Source: Ceratodon purpureus
Lineage: Eukaryota; Streptophyta; Bryopsida; Pseudoditrichales; Ditrichaceae
Length of the DNA: 64,000 bases
Assembly: GCA_014871385.1 (NCBI GenBank)
Contig: CM026426.1
Coordinates: 15,598,606 to 15,662,605, forward strand
Reading direction: 5' to 3'
Shown: positions 46,665 through 56,978 of the stretch, piece by piece
How positions within the stretch are numbered: position 1 is the first letter of the stretch
How the letters are laid out: each line of letters opens with the position of its first letter
Translations under genes and position numbers: made by a program
Notes under the pieces: generated by a model
The model's input: the letters and a program-made list of their open reading frames with translations, nothing else
Databases searched by the model: none
Told to the model about the DNA's origin: nothing

Positions 46665-46858
46665 GGCTGGGGAGTCGGGAGTCGGGAGTGGGGACTCGGG
46701 TCTCGGGACTCGGGTCTTGGGACTCGGGACTTGGGACTCGGGTCTCGGGACTCGGGTCTTGGGACTCGGGACTTGGACTCGGGACTCAGGACTCGGGACT
46801 TGGGACTTGGGACTCGGGTCTCGGGACTCGGGTCTCGGGACTCGGGTCTCGGGGCTCG
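46665..46858. repeat. G-rich minisatellite, 7/14 bp unit gactcgg gtctcgg
   Basis: Units gactcgggtctcgg and gactcgggtcttgg alternate about fourteen times. A related GC-rich stretch with cgtcgcggcgggactcc repeats lies just upstream (46586-46655). No gene is supported here. Confidence 0.9.
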
Positions 46859-47179
46859 TTTAATTTACAGAACCAAAAGAAAAATAAAAAATAAAAGTAA
46901 AAACATTAATCAAATAACATAATAAAGGGAAGGAAAGGAAATCAAAATCAATAAATTAAAGATTAAAATGATCAATAAATTTAAGATTAAAGACATAACA
47001 ACTTTAAGGTTGTCATTATAACTCGCATTTATAGTACTTACAAAATGGTACACGGTTTACAAAAACCTCTACACAAGGGCGTTGAACCTGCCAAAGAGGC
47101 GCCACTCCACTGAGCAACACGGTACCCCAATAATTTGCACACATTCCTAGCCAATTTCTAGGCTACCATCTACATATGT

Positions 47180-47672
47180 CTAGGCTACACCATCCTCAAC
47201 TACATCTGCTTTGTTTTCCAGGGCAATGATCTCTTCCACATCCGTTGCATCTTCGTCCAACTTCCGCCGATAAGCCTGTGCCGCCTCCTGATCTTCGAAG
47301 CCCAACCAATGGAGATGAGAATCGGAATCATAGTCTTGAGCATCATCCATTTGCATATGGACAGTCTCCCCTTCATATTCAACGATGGTGACAATGAGGG
47401 TATCTCCCCTACGTCCATAAGGCACCCATTGAGCTCCATCAAAATTTCTCTCCTCCTTCGGCACCTCCACCTTGAGCATCTCCACCTTTGGCACCTCCAC
47501 CTTCGGCACCTCCTCCTTGGGCACCTCCAGGCTTGGGCATCTCCACCTTGGGAACCTACACCTTCGGCACCTCCACCATGGATCCTCGAGAACTGGATTC
47601 TCCCCTTCCCCTCTTCTTGCCAATAGTCTTCGAGCACTGCCCCTTGGAAGCCACCTTCGCCACCTTGCGAAC
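47180..47672 (-). pseudogene. Unrecognised gene with VPKVE repeat, broken
   Basis: An ATG at 47672 begins MVRKVAKVASKGQ followed by a basic stretch (IGKKRGRGESSSRG) and a repeat of Val-Pro-Lys-Val-Glu or Gly-Gly-Ala units. A TAG near 47559 and a frame change near 47455 break it. The C-terminal half reads well: DGAQWVPYGRRGDTLIVTIV, then HLHWLGFEDQEAAQAYRRKL, ending at TAG 47182-47180. The domain is unknown to me. A TATA box and CT-rich leader upstream (47849 and below) fit its start. Confidence 0.4.
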
Positions 47673-47848
47673 CATCTTTCTAAAGATAAAAAGGAGGGAG
47701 AGGAGAGGAGAGAGGAAGAGAAGATAGAAGGAGAAGAGAGAAGAAGAGAAGGAGAGGAGAGAGGAGTCCAAATGGAGAGGAGAGAGTGAGAGAGAGAGTG
47801 AGAGAGAGAAGTGAGGAGAGAAGTGTGAGTTGTGAGGGAGAGTGGAAC

Positions 47849-47857
47849 CCCTTATAT
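47849..47857 (-). promoter_or_regulatory. TATA box candidate, minus strand
   Basis: On the minus strand atataagg is followed by a pyrimidine-rich leader of about 170 nt up to the ATG at 47672. It faces away from the TATA box at 48489; the palindrome array lies between. Confidence 0.5.
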
Positions 47858-48091
47858 GGGCCCCACCGAGCCCTCTCGGCCGCCTCCTCTTTTTAGGGCT
47901 GGGAGGCGGTTCCCTCCCAACCCTGGGAGAAGCCTTCCCTCCTTAGGGTTGGGAAGGTCGCTCCTTCCCAATCACAAGGAAGGGAGCCTCCTCCTAGGGT
48001 TGGAAGGGCGCCATCCTTCCAACCCTCAAGGGAGGAGAGGAGGCCGCCGCCTTCCTTAGGCGGCGGCCACCCTAAGGCGGCGACCTCGCCC

Positions 48092-48372
48092 TAAGGGCTC
48101 TCGGTACCGAGAGCCCCCATGGTGATGGGGCTCTCGGTACCGAGGGTCCCTAGTGGGGACTCTCGGTACCGAGAGCCCTATCACCATGGGGGCTCTCTGT
48201 ACCGAGGGCCCCATGCCATCATAGGGCTCTCATTGCCGAGAGCCCTATGGCTGGGAGGGGCACCCGATACCAAGAGCCCCTTCATAGGGGCTCTCGGTAC
48301 CGAGAGTCCCTATGAAGGGGCTCTCGGTCATGGGCGCCCCTTGCGGCCATAGGGCTCTCGGCACCGAGAGCC
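48092..48372. repeat. Array of GGTACC-centred palindromes, about nine units
   Basis: Units of the form gggctctcggtaccgagagccc are spaced about 30 bp apart and separated by short linkers with ccatgg-like or atagggg pieces. Three to four are perfect palindromes of 18-22 bp (near 48093, 48157, 48287 and, with cggcaccg, 48351); others carry one to three changes. No spacer diversity, leader or cas genes are present, so this is not a CRISPR. Confidence 0.9.
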
Positions 48373-48488
48373 CTCTACAATGGGCGTCATGGGCCTCGCC
48401 CTTGTTGAAGGGGGCCACCCAGCTCTTTTTAAGTAGGGCGCCCTTGCGGCGCCCCCCTTTCTGACCTAACCCTAGGTGAGGGGGGCGT

Positions 48489-48497
48489 CCTTATAAA
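48489..48497 (+). promoter_or_regulatory. TATA box candidate, plus strand
   Basis: The sequence cttataaag is followed by about 130 nt of pyrimidine-rich leader before the ATG at 48627. It mirrors the minus-strand promoter at 47849. Confidence 0.55.
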
Positions 48498-48626
48498 GGG
48501 CGCCCCTCCTCCCCTTTTCCTCACAATCTCTCCTTCCTCCCTTCTCATACTCTCTCCTTTTTGTGCTCTCCCCTCCTCTCATTCCTCTCCCTCTTTGCTT
48601 CTCTTTTTGTTTTTTCGAACTTCTGG

Positions 48627-48822
48627 ATGGAGCGGCCGCAGTCGGAGGTGGAGATGAAGAGCTTCTTTGGGGACGTGCGTTTCATCGGAGTCATTCTGGA
48701 GATTGAGGCTGAGGTGGAGGAGTACTCTCGAATTCTAAGGGAGAACATCGTGTACTCCAAGGACCTCACTTCAATTTGGAACTATGAGGCAGGCGTTGCG
48801 TTTTCTCGACTTGTCGACATCT
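48627..48822 (+). CDS. First exon of an unrecognised gene
   Basis: The ATG at 48627 opens MERPQSEVEMKSFFGDVRFI, continuing LEIEAEVEEYSRILRENIVY and ending NYEAGVAFSRLVDI at a consensus GTAAGT donor (48823). Composition and codon pattern look genuine, and the TATA box with CT-rich leader supports the start. I recognise no domain and no second exon; the downstream 48830-49400 region does not continue it clearly. Confidence 0.5.
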
Positions 48823-48829
48823 GTAAGTA

Positions 48830-50576
48830 CACCTGGGAGCCGCCATCCGCAGAGCTAACCCGTATACGGGGTTCTTCTAGAATTAGCTTGGCCTAGCTTT
48901 GGTGTAGCTAGTAATTAAAGAGCAGATTTGTCCTAATTGTGCTAGCGCCGGTCGGCCAATATTATGTACAAGTTTTATCATCGATTAATGGAGAGGCACA
49001 ATTGAACAAGATGAGACGCATGCGGCTTCCTTGTTCTGGATCCGCAAGTTTCTTAGCTAATGGCTTAGTATGTGGTGTGTCCATTGCATTTTGTTTTCAG
49101 GTTTCAAGCATAATTGGAAGTTACTTTTTGTGTTGATTTTGGTGGATGAAAATGTGCAAGCAGGTTCAAAGATATGGAAGGGTTTAGATATGGAAGGGAT
49201 GATATACAATCCCTAAACCATGATGTCATGATGACGTCAGCCCTAATTTTTGTACCAGAAAGAGAGTATATCTGCACATGAGACATCTTTTTTTATGCGG
49301 ATATGTTCACAACACCCAAACCTAGGGTGACATCTCTTGAAAAATGTTTCAAAATATGAGCTTAAAATGCGCAGTCTAAGGCGACACTAAACCCTGGACT
49401 GGTCCTAAAATTTCCAATTTACTGCTCACCGGTTTCTGCTCTCCACTCTCCGCTCTCCGCTCTCCGCTCACATACGACCTTTCCCCATGTAGATGAAGGA
49501 GTCTTTGGGGCGGAGTTGTCGGTTGCGACTCCAGGAAGAAGGTCTAAGTCTGGACAAACTCCAGCCTTAGAAATCCTTTGTCGCTGAGCTCGTGTGAGCA
49601 CCATGTCGGTGTGCAGGAAAATGCTTGGATCCGAATCTACAAGTAAAAAACGTAGAAGTCAGTTAAGATAGATTGCAATAAGTTTAAAGTTGAAATATCC
49701 GAAAGTCAAAACATACAATGACTAGAAAATCCAACGTAGCAATGAACAAAGTATAAGATTTTAAAAGAACAAAAATCCCAACAACAACCCAACCTGTTAC
49801 TATCATTCACAAGAGACTTACCGGTATGAATAAATCAATTAGTTGTCAAGAGAGTTCTGGATTTGAATGTAGGTGTCTTGTTCACAAATAAAGAGGATCT
49901 AATCAGTGAACATATCTAAAGCGAGAGCATTGATCTGATATGCAACTGCACCGCAAGTAAAAGGAACAATAGCAAAGAAATAGTAGCTAAAGAAAGGCGA
50001 TGACAACTGCACCAATAGTAAAAGAAACAACATGAACAAATAAAGGATTGCGCAATCAATAGAAGCAACAACACCAACAGTAGATAGTAGTTAGGAAAAT
50101 CAGCAGTAAAATAAACCACAGCAAATTGCGACATAAATACAAAGTAAACAAAACCCAAGCCAATATAATCCTAAAACCTCAGACCAAATCCTGAGGCCAG
50201 AACCTGAGACTAATAACTAGAAACTAACACTAACATCGAACCCAACACCAGTAGCAAAACCACCAGACTGCAAACAATTCTTACAACCCGAAACCAAAAG
50301 CATTTGCAAAACCCGAGACCAAATCACAAGGCAAAACCCGAGACTTAAACCCAACTACAAAAACGCAAGACCGAACCCAAACTACGATAATCCGAGAACA
50401 AAATCCAAAAAACTAAGAACTCAAAACTAACATCTAACACACTACAAACTTACATCTAGAACACTAACAACTAACATCTAGAGAGTAACACACACTAACA
50501 CAAAAAACACACATACTAACCTTGTAAGAATGTGAGAATAAGAGGGAGTGGGGAGAGAAACCTGCTTCCTCTTAAA
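48830..50576. other. Mostly non-coding interval with one weak exon candidate
   Basis: At 49604-49485 the minus strand reads MVLTRAQRQRISKAGVCPDL from an ATG, ending near the GAGCGG repeat cluster at 49436-49475. This might be a first exon but has no support beyond its look. The stretch 49680-50520 is A-rich and purine-biased without frames. Nothing else is recognised. Confidence 0.3.
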
Positions 50577-50935
50577 CTGGCTCTCGGATCCGAGAGCCAG
50601 TGAGGGAGGGGAAGATGGTGGCGTGGTTAGGGTTTAGTAAGGGTAGAGAGTAGAGAGGGGAGGGTGAAGCGACGTGTCTCCGATCCAAGACACGTTGTCT
50701 CGGATCCGAGACACGATCAATCTACTTAGAGAGAGAGAGAGGGGAAGAGAGTAGAAAGAGGAGGGTGGAACGACGTGTCTCGGATCCGAGACAAGGGAGG
50801 AGTTTAGGGGGTTGGGGAGGGAAGGGTAAGGTTAAAGAGGGGGTCGGGGGAGGGAAAAGGAATGGAGAATGAGATAAATGGAGAAAATAAAAGGGCCTAG
50901 AAAATGCCTCTCGGATTCGAGACACGTTTTTTTGG
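50577..50935. repeat. Dispersed GGATCC-centred palindromes
   Basis: A perfect 24 bp palindrome lies at 50577-50600 (centre ctctcggatccgagag). Others are near 50671-50692 (imperfect), 50694-50711 (tgtctcggatccgagaca), 50776-50793 (same core) and a degraded copy near 50911. Between them are GA-rich tracts. The plan matches the GGTACC array at 48.1 kb with the centre changed. Confidence 0.88.
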
Positions 50936-51509
50936 ACCTGTAGATGATCTGTAAAAAATATTTAGAGGAGGAAATGTAAAGAAATAGAAACGAATACTGA
51001 AAGTTTCAATGTGGATTCTAAAATGTATTGAATTAAATGCCACTATAAATAGAAAAGAATGAACACCGCATTATCAATTCATGCATTGAAATGAACAAAG
51101 ACAAAGTGCAGGAACAAATTAAAGTGAGGTAATGGAAGAACACAATCTTAGTCGCATACATAGAAAGCGACAAATTTATATATTCATAGAAGTATGGGTA
51201 TACAAAATGGAATGTGACATTCTTGTTGTGGCTACGCAATAAAGAAAGTCCTGTCCTATAGATTAATGCAACTCAAAATGTAATCTGTCTAAAGTGAATG
51301 AAACATATGTAGATAGTGGATATTATCTAGTAAAGTATAAGTATGATATAGTCTATAGAAGAGTGGCATAGGTGGTGCTGACTTGAGGACCGTGAGCAGC
51401 AGTGCGCTCACTTTATATCTGCAAAACGATAATCATTAGAAAGAGTCTGAAATGATGAACGAAATTTCGAAAAAGGAAAGATTTATAATACTTAGAGTTG
51501 AAATAGTAA
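50936..51509. other. AT-rich spacer, nothing recognised
   Basis: No frames, promoters or repeats stand out. It lies just beyond the 3' end of the minus-strand methyltransferase-like gene and may hold its 3' UTR. Confidence 0.4.
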
Positions 51510-54500
51510 TCACTCACATGAGCGTCTAGGAGCTTTCTTTGAAGGAGGCTCTTCAGCGTGTTTGGATGGTCCTCGTTTCTTTGGAGGAGGAGTAGAGGCC
51601 GGCGATACGTCCTTGACAGGCACCGGAACAAGTGGAACCGGAATGCCATCGTGAAGCTCTGTGTCCTCCTCGAGAGCAATGAGGTGCCTGTGTATATATT
51701 TGCAGGACTTGATAGAGGTGCTTGGAAAAGGAATAGAAATAAGAATTAAGATGTACAGGAAGAATCAGAACACTATGAAAATCACGTAAAGAAGAAATTT
51801 AAGTTTACATGTAGATGCGGTAAGGTCCATAATTATGTCGTCCTCTTGAGTTAGAAGGTCCAGTAAACCTATGAAAAGGTCTTCTGACTTCTCACGTGGA
51901 CCACGCCATGGACCACCATTGACTTCTTTCACAGTCCAGTTATCCTAGTTTGTCTTGTTAACCAGGAACCCTAGATTAACCATGTCAACGCCCTTAGCCT
52001 CAAGGTCAGATTGCTCAGAGAAATGGAATCGAGAAGCAAGAATGTCTAAAGCAGCATCTTCATTTCACGCGAACAGCATAGCGTTAGTGATCGTGGTCTG
52101 TATATCTGGAAAATCAGGGTTGTTTGTCTTAAGGTCGTTCATGACGATCTACTTGCGATATACCTTGAATCCCGCCTACCCCGACCAGCCTTCCAACTCT
52201 GAGAGAATAAACTTAATGTCATGATAAAACACAAGGACTACTCCATCGTCTAAGATCCACTGATTGGCCCACTCAAAGTGTCTATAGATCCAAGGGGAGT
52301 TTGACTTTGTGGAATCAGGATCTGTAAGAATCGGCAAATACACTCCATGCTGGAATTTCCTCATCATCAAAGTGGGGCACAGGCAAATTCTCTGGAATGT
52401 CAAATACGATAAGGTCAACTACTTTGACATCCTAAGTGACACCCTTGAAATGGCGGCGCTTCTGATGTTGTTGCTTACCAACAAAACGACCGATGGCTTT
52501 CCATTCGTTCTGAGATCTTCCACTATTGGAGCTGAGGTCGTCCATAATCTGATGTGCACTCTTAATGAGCACCAGAGCATCCGGTGGATAATTGGGATAG
52601 GCCTTGGACTTGATAGAGTAGTATGTCTGGCAGAATCCCTTCTTCCAAATTTTGAGAGCTCCTGTCTGCACGAACAAATCAATCGCCACAATCCTCCTTC
52701 CAGGTGCCTCAGCTGGAATAACAATCCCCTCGTCTTCAATAATTTGGGCATATTGAATCCTTGTTTCTTCTTCCAGCTGCAAGAACATAAGTCGTCCACT
52801 ATCAGTCCTCGTAATATGATACACCGTTGTAGCGAAGTGTCGTCATTTTATGATAAGACTAAGACCTTGCATGCAGAAGTTCTAGGACAATTTAGGCATT
52901 GAGAAATGTCTTTTGGATCCAAAAGACATAATTAGGTAGCAGAAATTAACTGAAATATATGATAAAGCAGATGAACTTACTCCTGCCCATAGAGCTGCAA
53001 CTTCCACCTAGGGCTGGTGTTGAGGCGGGATACTTTGAAAAGTTAAATAATTCACGTGATTCCTTGCTTATATTCCACCAGTGTACCCATCTCTCCTTGT
53101 ATTTTGCCGGCACTTTGGTAGTGGCAAACAGTTGCAGCTTCTCGGGATTCATCTCTGATTTGGTTCTGAACGTGCTGAAATGGGCTTCAATCTACAGGAA
53201 ATCAATGAAGTATCTGTTAAAAACTCATGGAACTCTAAGAAAACTGATGGCTTCCAAATATTCTAGAAAACTGCTGCAATATGATGATTTAGCAGCACTT
53301 TTTGGGGGGCCGAAGACGTCCCTCGGATCCGAGGGACGTTTTTGGCCCCTCAAAAAGTGCTGCAATATGATGATATTGCAGCACTTTTAGAGGGGCTTAA
53401 AACATTTCTTGGATCCGAGGGACGTTTTCGGCCCCCCAAAAAGGGTTGCAATATGATGATATCGAGGATTTTGTAGACAATTTTGACCCTCCCAAGAGAT
53501 CCCTTGGATCCAAGGGACCCTTTGGGAGGGTCAAAAAAAACAAAATAAGCCATGTATACTTAAAAGAAACCAGAGTTTTAGAGTCATTACTCCTTACCTT
53601 TTTGATGAATCCCTCTCCATTCTTCGGATCCGCTATTGCTAGTAAGCGGTGCATCTCTGTGTGCAGATGTGTCTTGCAAGCCTTTATCGATGCATTAGCA
53701 CGTTTAATGAGAATGTTGCTGTCCCCCTTTCGCCATTTGCCATGAGTTATTAAGGAGTCATCGTATATCTTCATTGCTGCCTCCTGTGCATTGATAATCT
53801 CTCTCTGCATACAAAATATTATCAGAAATTCCGTGGGTATAGTTTAGCAATATATGTCAATGTTTAACAAGACTTGGAGAGTTTTTGATACAATACCTCA
53901 TATAGGAAGTTGCAAAATGCATCGTGCGTGAGATGGTACCACTTCTTATTCTTGGTCACATAGTTCCACTCTGTCAGACTGTTCTCGAAATCACGTTTAG
54001 GGATGAGAGTTCTCAACTGTTTGAAGGGCATACTACCAAAGTGTAGGACTCTTCCGAGCTCGTGATTCTAATGTTGGTTCACATGATTGAATTTGTTCTT
54101 CCTAAAATTGAAGAATCTGATAATTAGTACTTAACATTAACCAACAATTCCCATAAAAATCAATCCTAGAAGAAAACTTACTTGTTCCAATGTGTCAGCG
54201 CATGCAGAAGTTGTTGCTTGTTCTCCTCTGTGACACATAGAATATGTGATTTTGGGTTGGGATGAAACGCTGGATTCGGGTCGTTGGTATGTTTCTCCTC
54301 GATGAGTTTACTCCATGCCTTGTAGCGGTGATTACCATCCCAAATGTAAAACATCTTGTTGGAGAACTTCTCCAAATCAGGAGTTCTCTTCAACTCTCCT
54401 CAAATGTCTTCTCGGCCTCCTTCCAAACCGGATCCCACAAGCCTTGCTGCTCTTCAGTGACCTCTTGAGTCTCCATTGTATAACTACGGGTGGCCACATA

Positions 54501-54779
54501 GAAAACAGATGACCGACGTTTGTAGCCATTAGTAAACTCACTCTCCAGCTTCTCAATGTCAGGACCTAATGCGCTCCTAACCTCTGTCATTGGAATCATA
54601 CGACATAGAGGAATATCAAGCTCATAGACAGGTTTCTCCAAGCATTCAGTCAATGCTTCTTGACCTCTCCCCTTCTTTTTCTGCCAAAGTCTCTCTATGG
54701 TTACATGAATACCAGGATCAACATCTCCCTCTTCAATGCGTGAAGGTGCATCCATGTCCACGGACTTGTAATGTGTAAC
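51510..54779 (-). pseudogene. ParB-like domain fused to a DNA methyltransferase-like domain, intron-containing, decayed
   Basis: Six exon blocks on the minus strand. A (54779-54182) is ParB-like: IPLCRMIPMTEVRSALGP, then MFYIWDGNHRYKAW, with a frameshift near 54400. B (54101-53897) carries one TAG. C (53804-53598) is helical (NAQEAAMKIYDDSLITHGKW). D (53191-52981) has KYKERWVHWWNISKESREL. E (about 52830-51809) has VVDLIVFDIPENLP in the place of a DPPY motif, WILDDGVVLVFYHDIKF, then GPWRGPREKSEDLFIGLLDL and DDIIMDLTAST, the place of DPFxGxG. F (about 51703-51510) has RHLIALEEDTELHDG and a basic tail (PPPKKRGPSKHAEEPPSKKA). Motif order is that of beta-class N4/N6 methyltransferases. Junctions A-B, B-C and C-D keep phase; D-E and E-F are uncertain. 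Four Trp-type stops (52178, 52151, 52067, 51947) and a frameshift near 52320 show it is dead. Confidence 0.62.
53282..53540. repeat. Cluster of four nested or adjacent palindromes in an intron
   Basis: Palindrome 1 (about 53294-53360) is centred on GGATCC at 53325-53330 with arms including gtccctcggatccgaggga. Palindrome 2 (about 53353-53389) pairs agtgctgcaatat with its complement. Palindrome 3 is around ggatccgagggacg near 53411. Palindrome 4 (about 53482-53534) is centred on GGATCC at 53506-53511, arms gaccctcccaagag. They lie between exons C and D of the methyltransferase-like gene and would form strong hairpins in its RNA. Confidence 0.88.
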
Positions 54780-54878
54780 CTGTCAATACAGAAAGAAGCA
54801 CAAACCATTAGTGGGTCCACATTTGATAAGGAGTGCCTAATTTGTGTCACAGTGTCACCCTTTCCTGTGACTCCTATG

Positions 54879-55037
54879 TCTCACCCTCCATGGAAAAACC
54901 AAATTGGTTAAAAATAGAATTTTGAATTTTTTTGCTAAATCATTTAGAAATTTTGTTTTACGAGTAGACTACAATTTTGATGATAGGATCCCAAATTTCT
55001 ATTTTTAACCAGTTTGGTTTTTCCATGGAGGGTGAGA
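54879..55037. mobile_element. Short terminal-inverted-repeat element (MITE candidate)
   Basis: Arms of about 45 bp at 54879-54923 and 54993-55037 are near-perfect inverted copies (tctcaccctccatggaaaaa and its complement), enclosing about 70 bp of AT-rich DNA. Total length is 159 bp. It sits just upstream of the first visible exon of the methyltransferase-like gene. I see no clear target-site duplication, so family assignment is open. Confidence 0.7.
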
Positions 55038-55560
55038 TGTAGTAGTGCTAACCACTTCCAGCAATAAATGTTCGACAAGTGGCAGTAAAGCACTGGGCAA
55101 CCTGGATCTTGAAATATGGGCAATATCTTGAACTTGAAACCTTGTAACCAACACACTACTCGGAAAGTTCCCATTGTGATTAAAAATTTGGCCATGGGCC
55201 TGGGCTCAGCTAAAACCCTATTCTCAGACTTCTTGATTGGACCTGTTGTTTCTTTCTTGCTTGGTTTCGTTGGAGCAGTGCATTTTGTTGGAGCAGTGCG
55301 CTTGTTGGAGCAGTGCGCCTCGGAATCCCTCCCGGCTACAGTAGGACTGCCTACCTAGGTGAGGAGTGTCCACAAAATGTCCAGGTTTTCTTTCTAATTG
55401 CTGCCAATTGTTAACTTAGTAGCTCATTGATCATGAAAGTATCATTCAACCTTTAAGGCACCACTACAATTTTTCATGTAAAACCAGAAATTGGAAAATA
55501 GGGATGCGCTCTGTGCTCAATGTCTGGCCCTAGTAGCAGACCACTCTTGCCGGTAGATAA

Positions 55561-55803
55561 TTGAAGAGAGAACCGGTTTTGCGCTGCGACGTGCTGAGAA
55601 TTTTGTTCTACTTGGTCGCTGCAGAGGTGAGCTGTTGGATGTGCACGGGAGAGCGGCAATCAGCTCGCATTCGCGCCAAGTATCTGCGCGCAATATTGCG
55701 TCAGGAAGTGGCGTATTTCGAGAAAGGGCACAGCAGCACGGCGGAGGTCGTGAACAATGTGTCCGCTGATACGCTCCTGGTGCAAGAAGCCATGAGCGAG
55801 AAG
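55561..55803 (+). pseudogene. ABCB (P-glycoprotein-type) transporter exon fragment
   Basis: The stretch encodes ILFYLVAAEVSCWMCTGERQ, then IRAKYLRAILRQEVAYFEKG and AEVVNNVSADTLLVQEAMSE, closing with a GTCAGT donor after EK. This is the first transmembrane-domain region of plant ABCB transporters (family pattern CWM.TGERQ..R.R..YL.A.LRQ.V.FF). Neighbouring exons are absent on both sides, so it is an isolated captured exon. In function it would have been part of an auxin- or xenobiotic-type efflux pump at the plasma membrane. Confidence 0.8.
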
Positions 55804-56963
55804 GTCAGTTTTGATCACCGAGAGTCAATTTCCTGATCAATCAGTTTGCATGCTCTTCAATAATCCACCTATTCATGAAATAGCTGCAGCTTTTACACCT
55901 CAATAACATACATGCGTTTTAGCGTTAATTTAAAGATGTACCTCCTGGAATCTTTGAAACAATGAGCATAGATAATTCGCTGGCTAAGAGCAACCAAAGG
56001 ACATCAAAAAGTGATGCTTCTTCCTCGTTTAGCTGCATGGACAGTATACATTGAGCATTAGTAGTACTTAAAAAGCTATTCTTGGCCACAATGTTTAGAA
56101 CTGTGTAATCTTACGGTGAGGCTGGAAACCTAAAACTAAATAGCTAACCTCTTGATGGGGAAGCTTTTCAATTAGCTTCTTCACACATTTTGGAATCCTT
56201 TGGATTTCCTTAAGCAGCGGCTTTCCACTTTGCCGAACCTCTATGCTCGTTGTAGTTGGTGGAGGCTCAGACAAGAGAGCCCGCCTCTCCATGCGTTTGT
56301 TAAGATATACACCTCTGTAAACCATATGAGAAAGTTAGCCAATATTGAAATCCTAGGCAAACACTATCACCAGGCTATCTCCGCAAAGAAATGACATAAC
56401 CTTAGGTGTGGAGATCTTGAGAACAACAAGAAGCCAATTCTATAAGAATGGCATACAGAAACATGACTTTAGAAAAACAATAATCAATTTCATATCCAAT
56501 ACATAGTTCCTCTTTCCCCAAATCATCATCGTTGCAGCGTCCACCGTATTTGAAGAGATTGTAGATGCTCTTTCCTGAATATTCTGCATCTCCTTTAACT
56601 GTCACAAACAAAATATGTTGATAAGCAACATGATGTTTGAGCAATGAAAATCTGAGGCAGCGGAATTGAACTAATATAGTTCTCTATATAATCTTTTAAT
56701 GTTATCATATGTTGCAGCAACTCAGCTTATGATGCTCTAATTTGGGAGCTGAAAGACTTCGAATCTAAATTTCCTGCAGAAGCTTCGAAGGAGTTTGTGA
56801 CTGCCAAAGTACGTGTGATCAATTTCCGGCTAACCTTGATTACACCCCGAGCTTCTTCTGTTTGTGAAAAATGAACAAAAATGACTTCATGAATTAAAAA
56901 ATCAGCCAGATAAACAAGTGGTGTTCGTATTGATTTGCAATCAAGTGGTGCTTGTAGGATTGG
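55804..56963. other. Interval without recognised genes
   Basis: Small open stretches exist on both strands but none has family features or good splice contexts. Composition is AT-rich and non-repetitive. Confidence 0.4.
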
Positions 56964-56978
56964 TTGTGGGTTGTGGGT

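Noticed and set aside
45962..46894. Ser/Pro-rich and Arg/Gly-rich frames over the purine and G-rich minisatellites
   Set aside because: They follow the repeat in every phase and have no independent support.
48092..48372. CRISPR-like look of the palindrome array
   Set aside because: The linkers are themselves similar, there is no leader and no cas gene, and the context is eukaryotic.
51510..54779. Bacterial contamination or phage origin of the ParB-methyltransferase gene
   Set aside because: Several in-phase GT..AG introns and flanking plant transposons show it is part of a eukaryotic genome.
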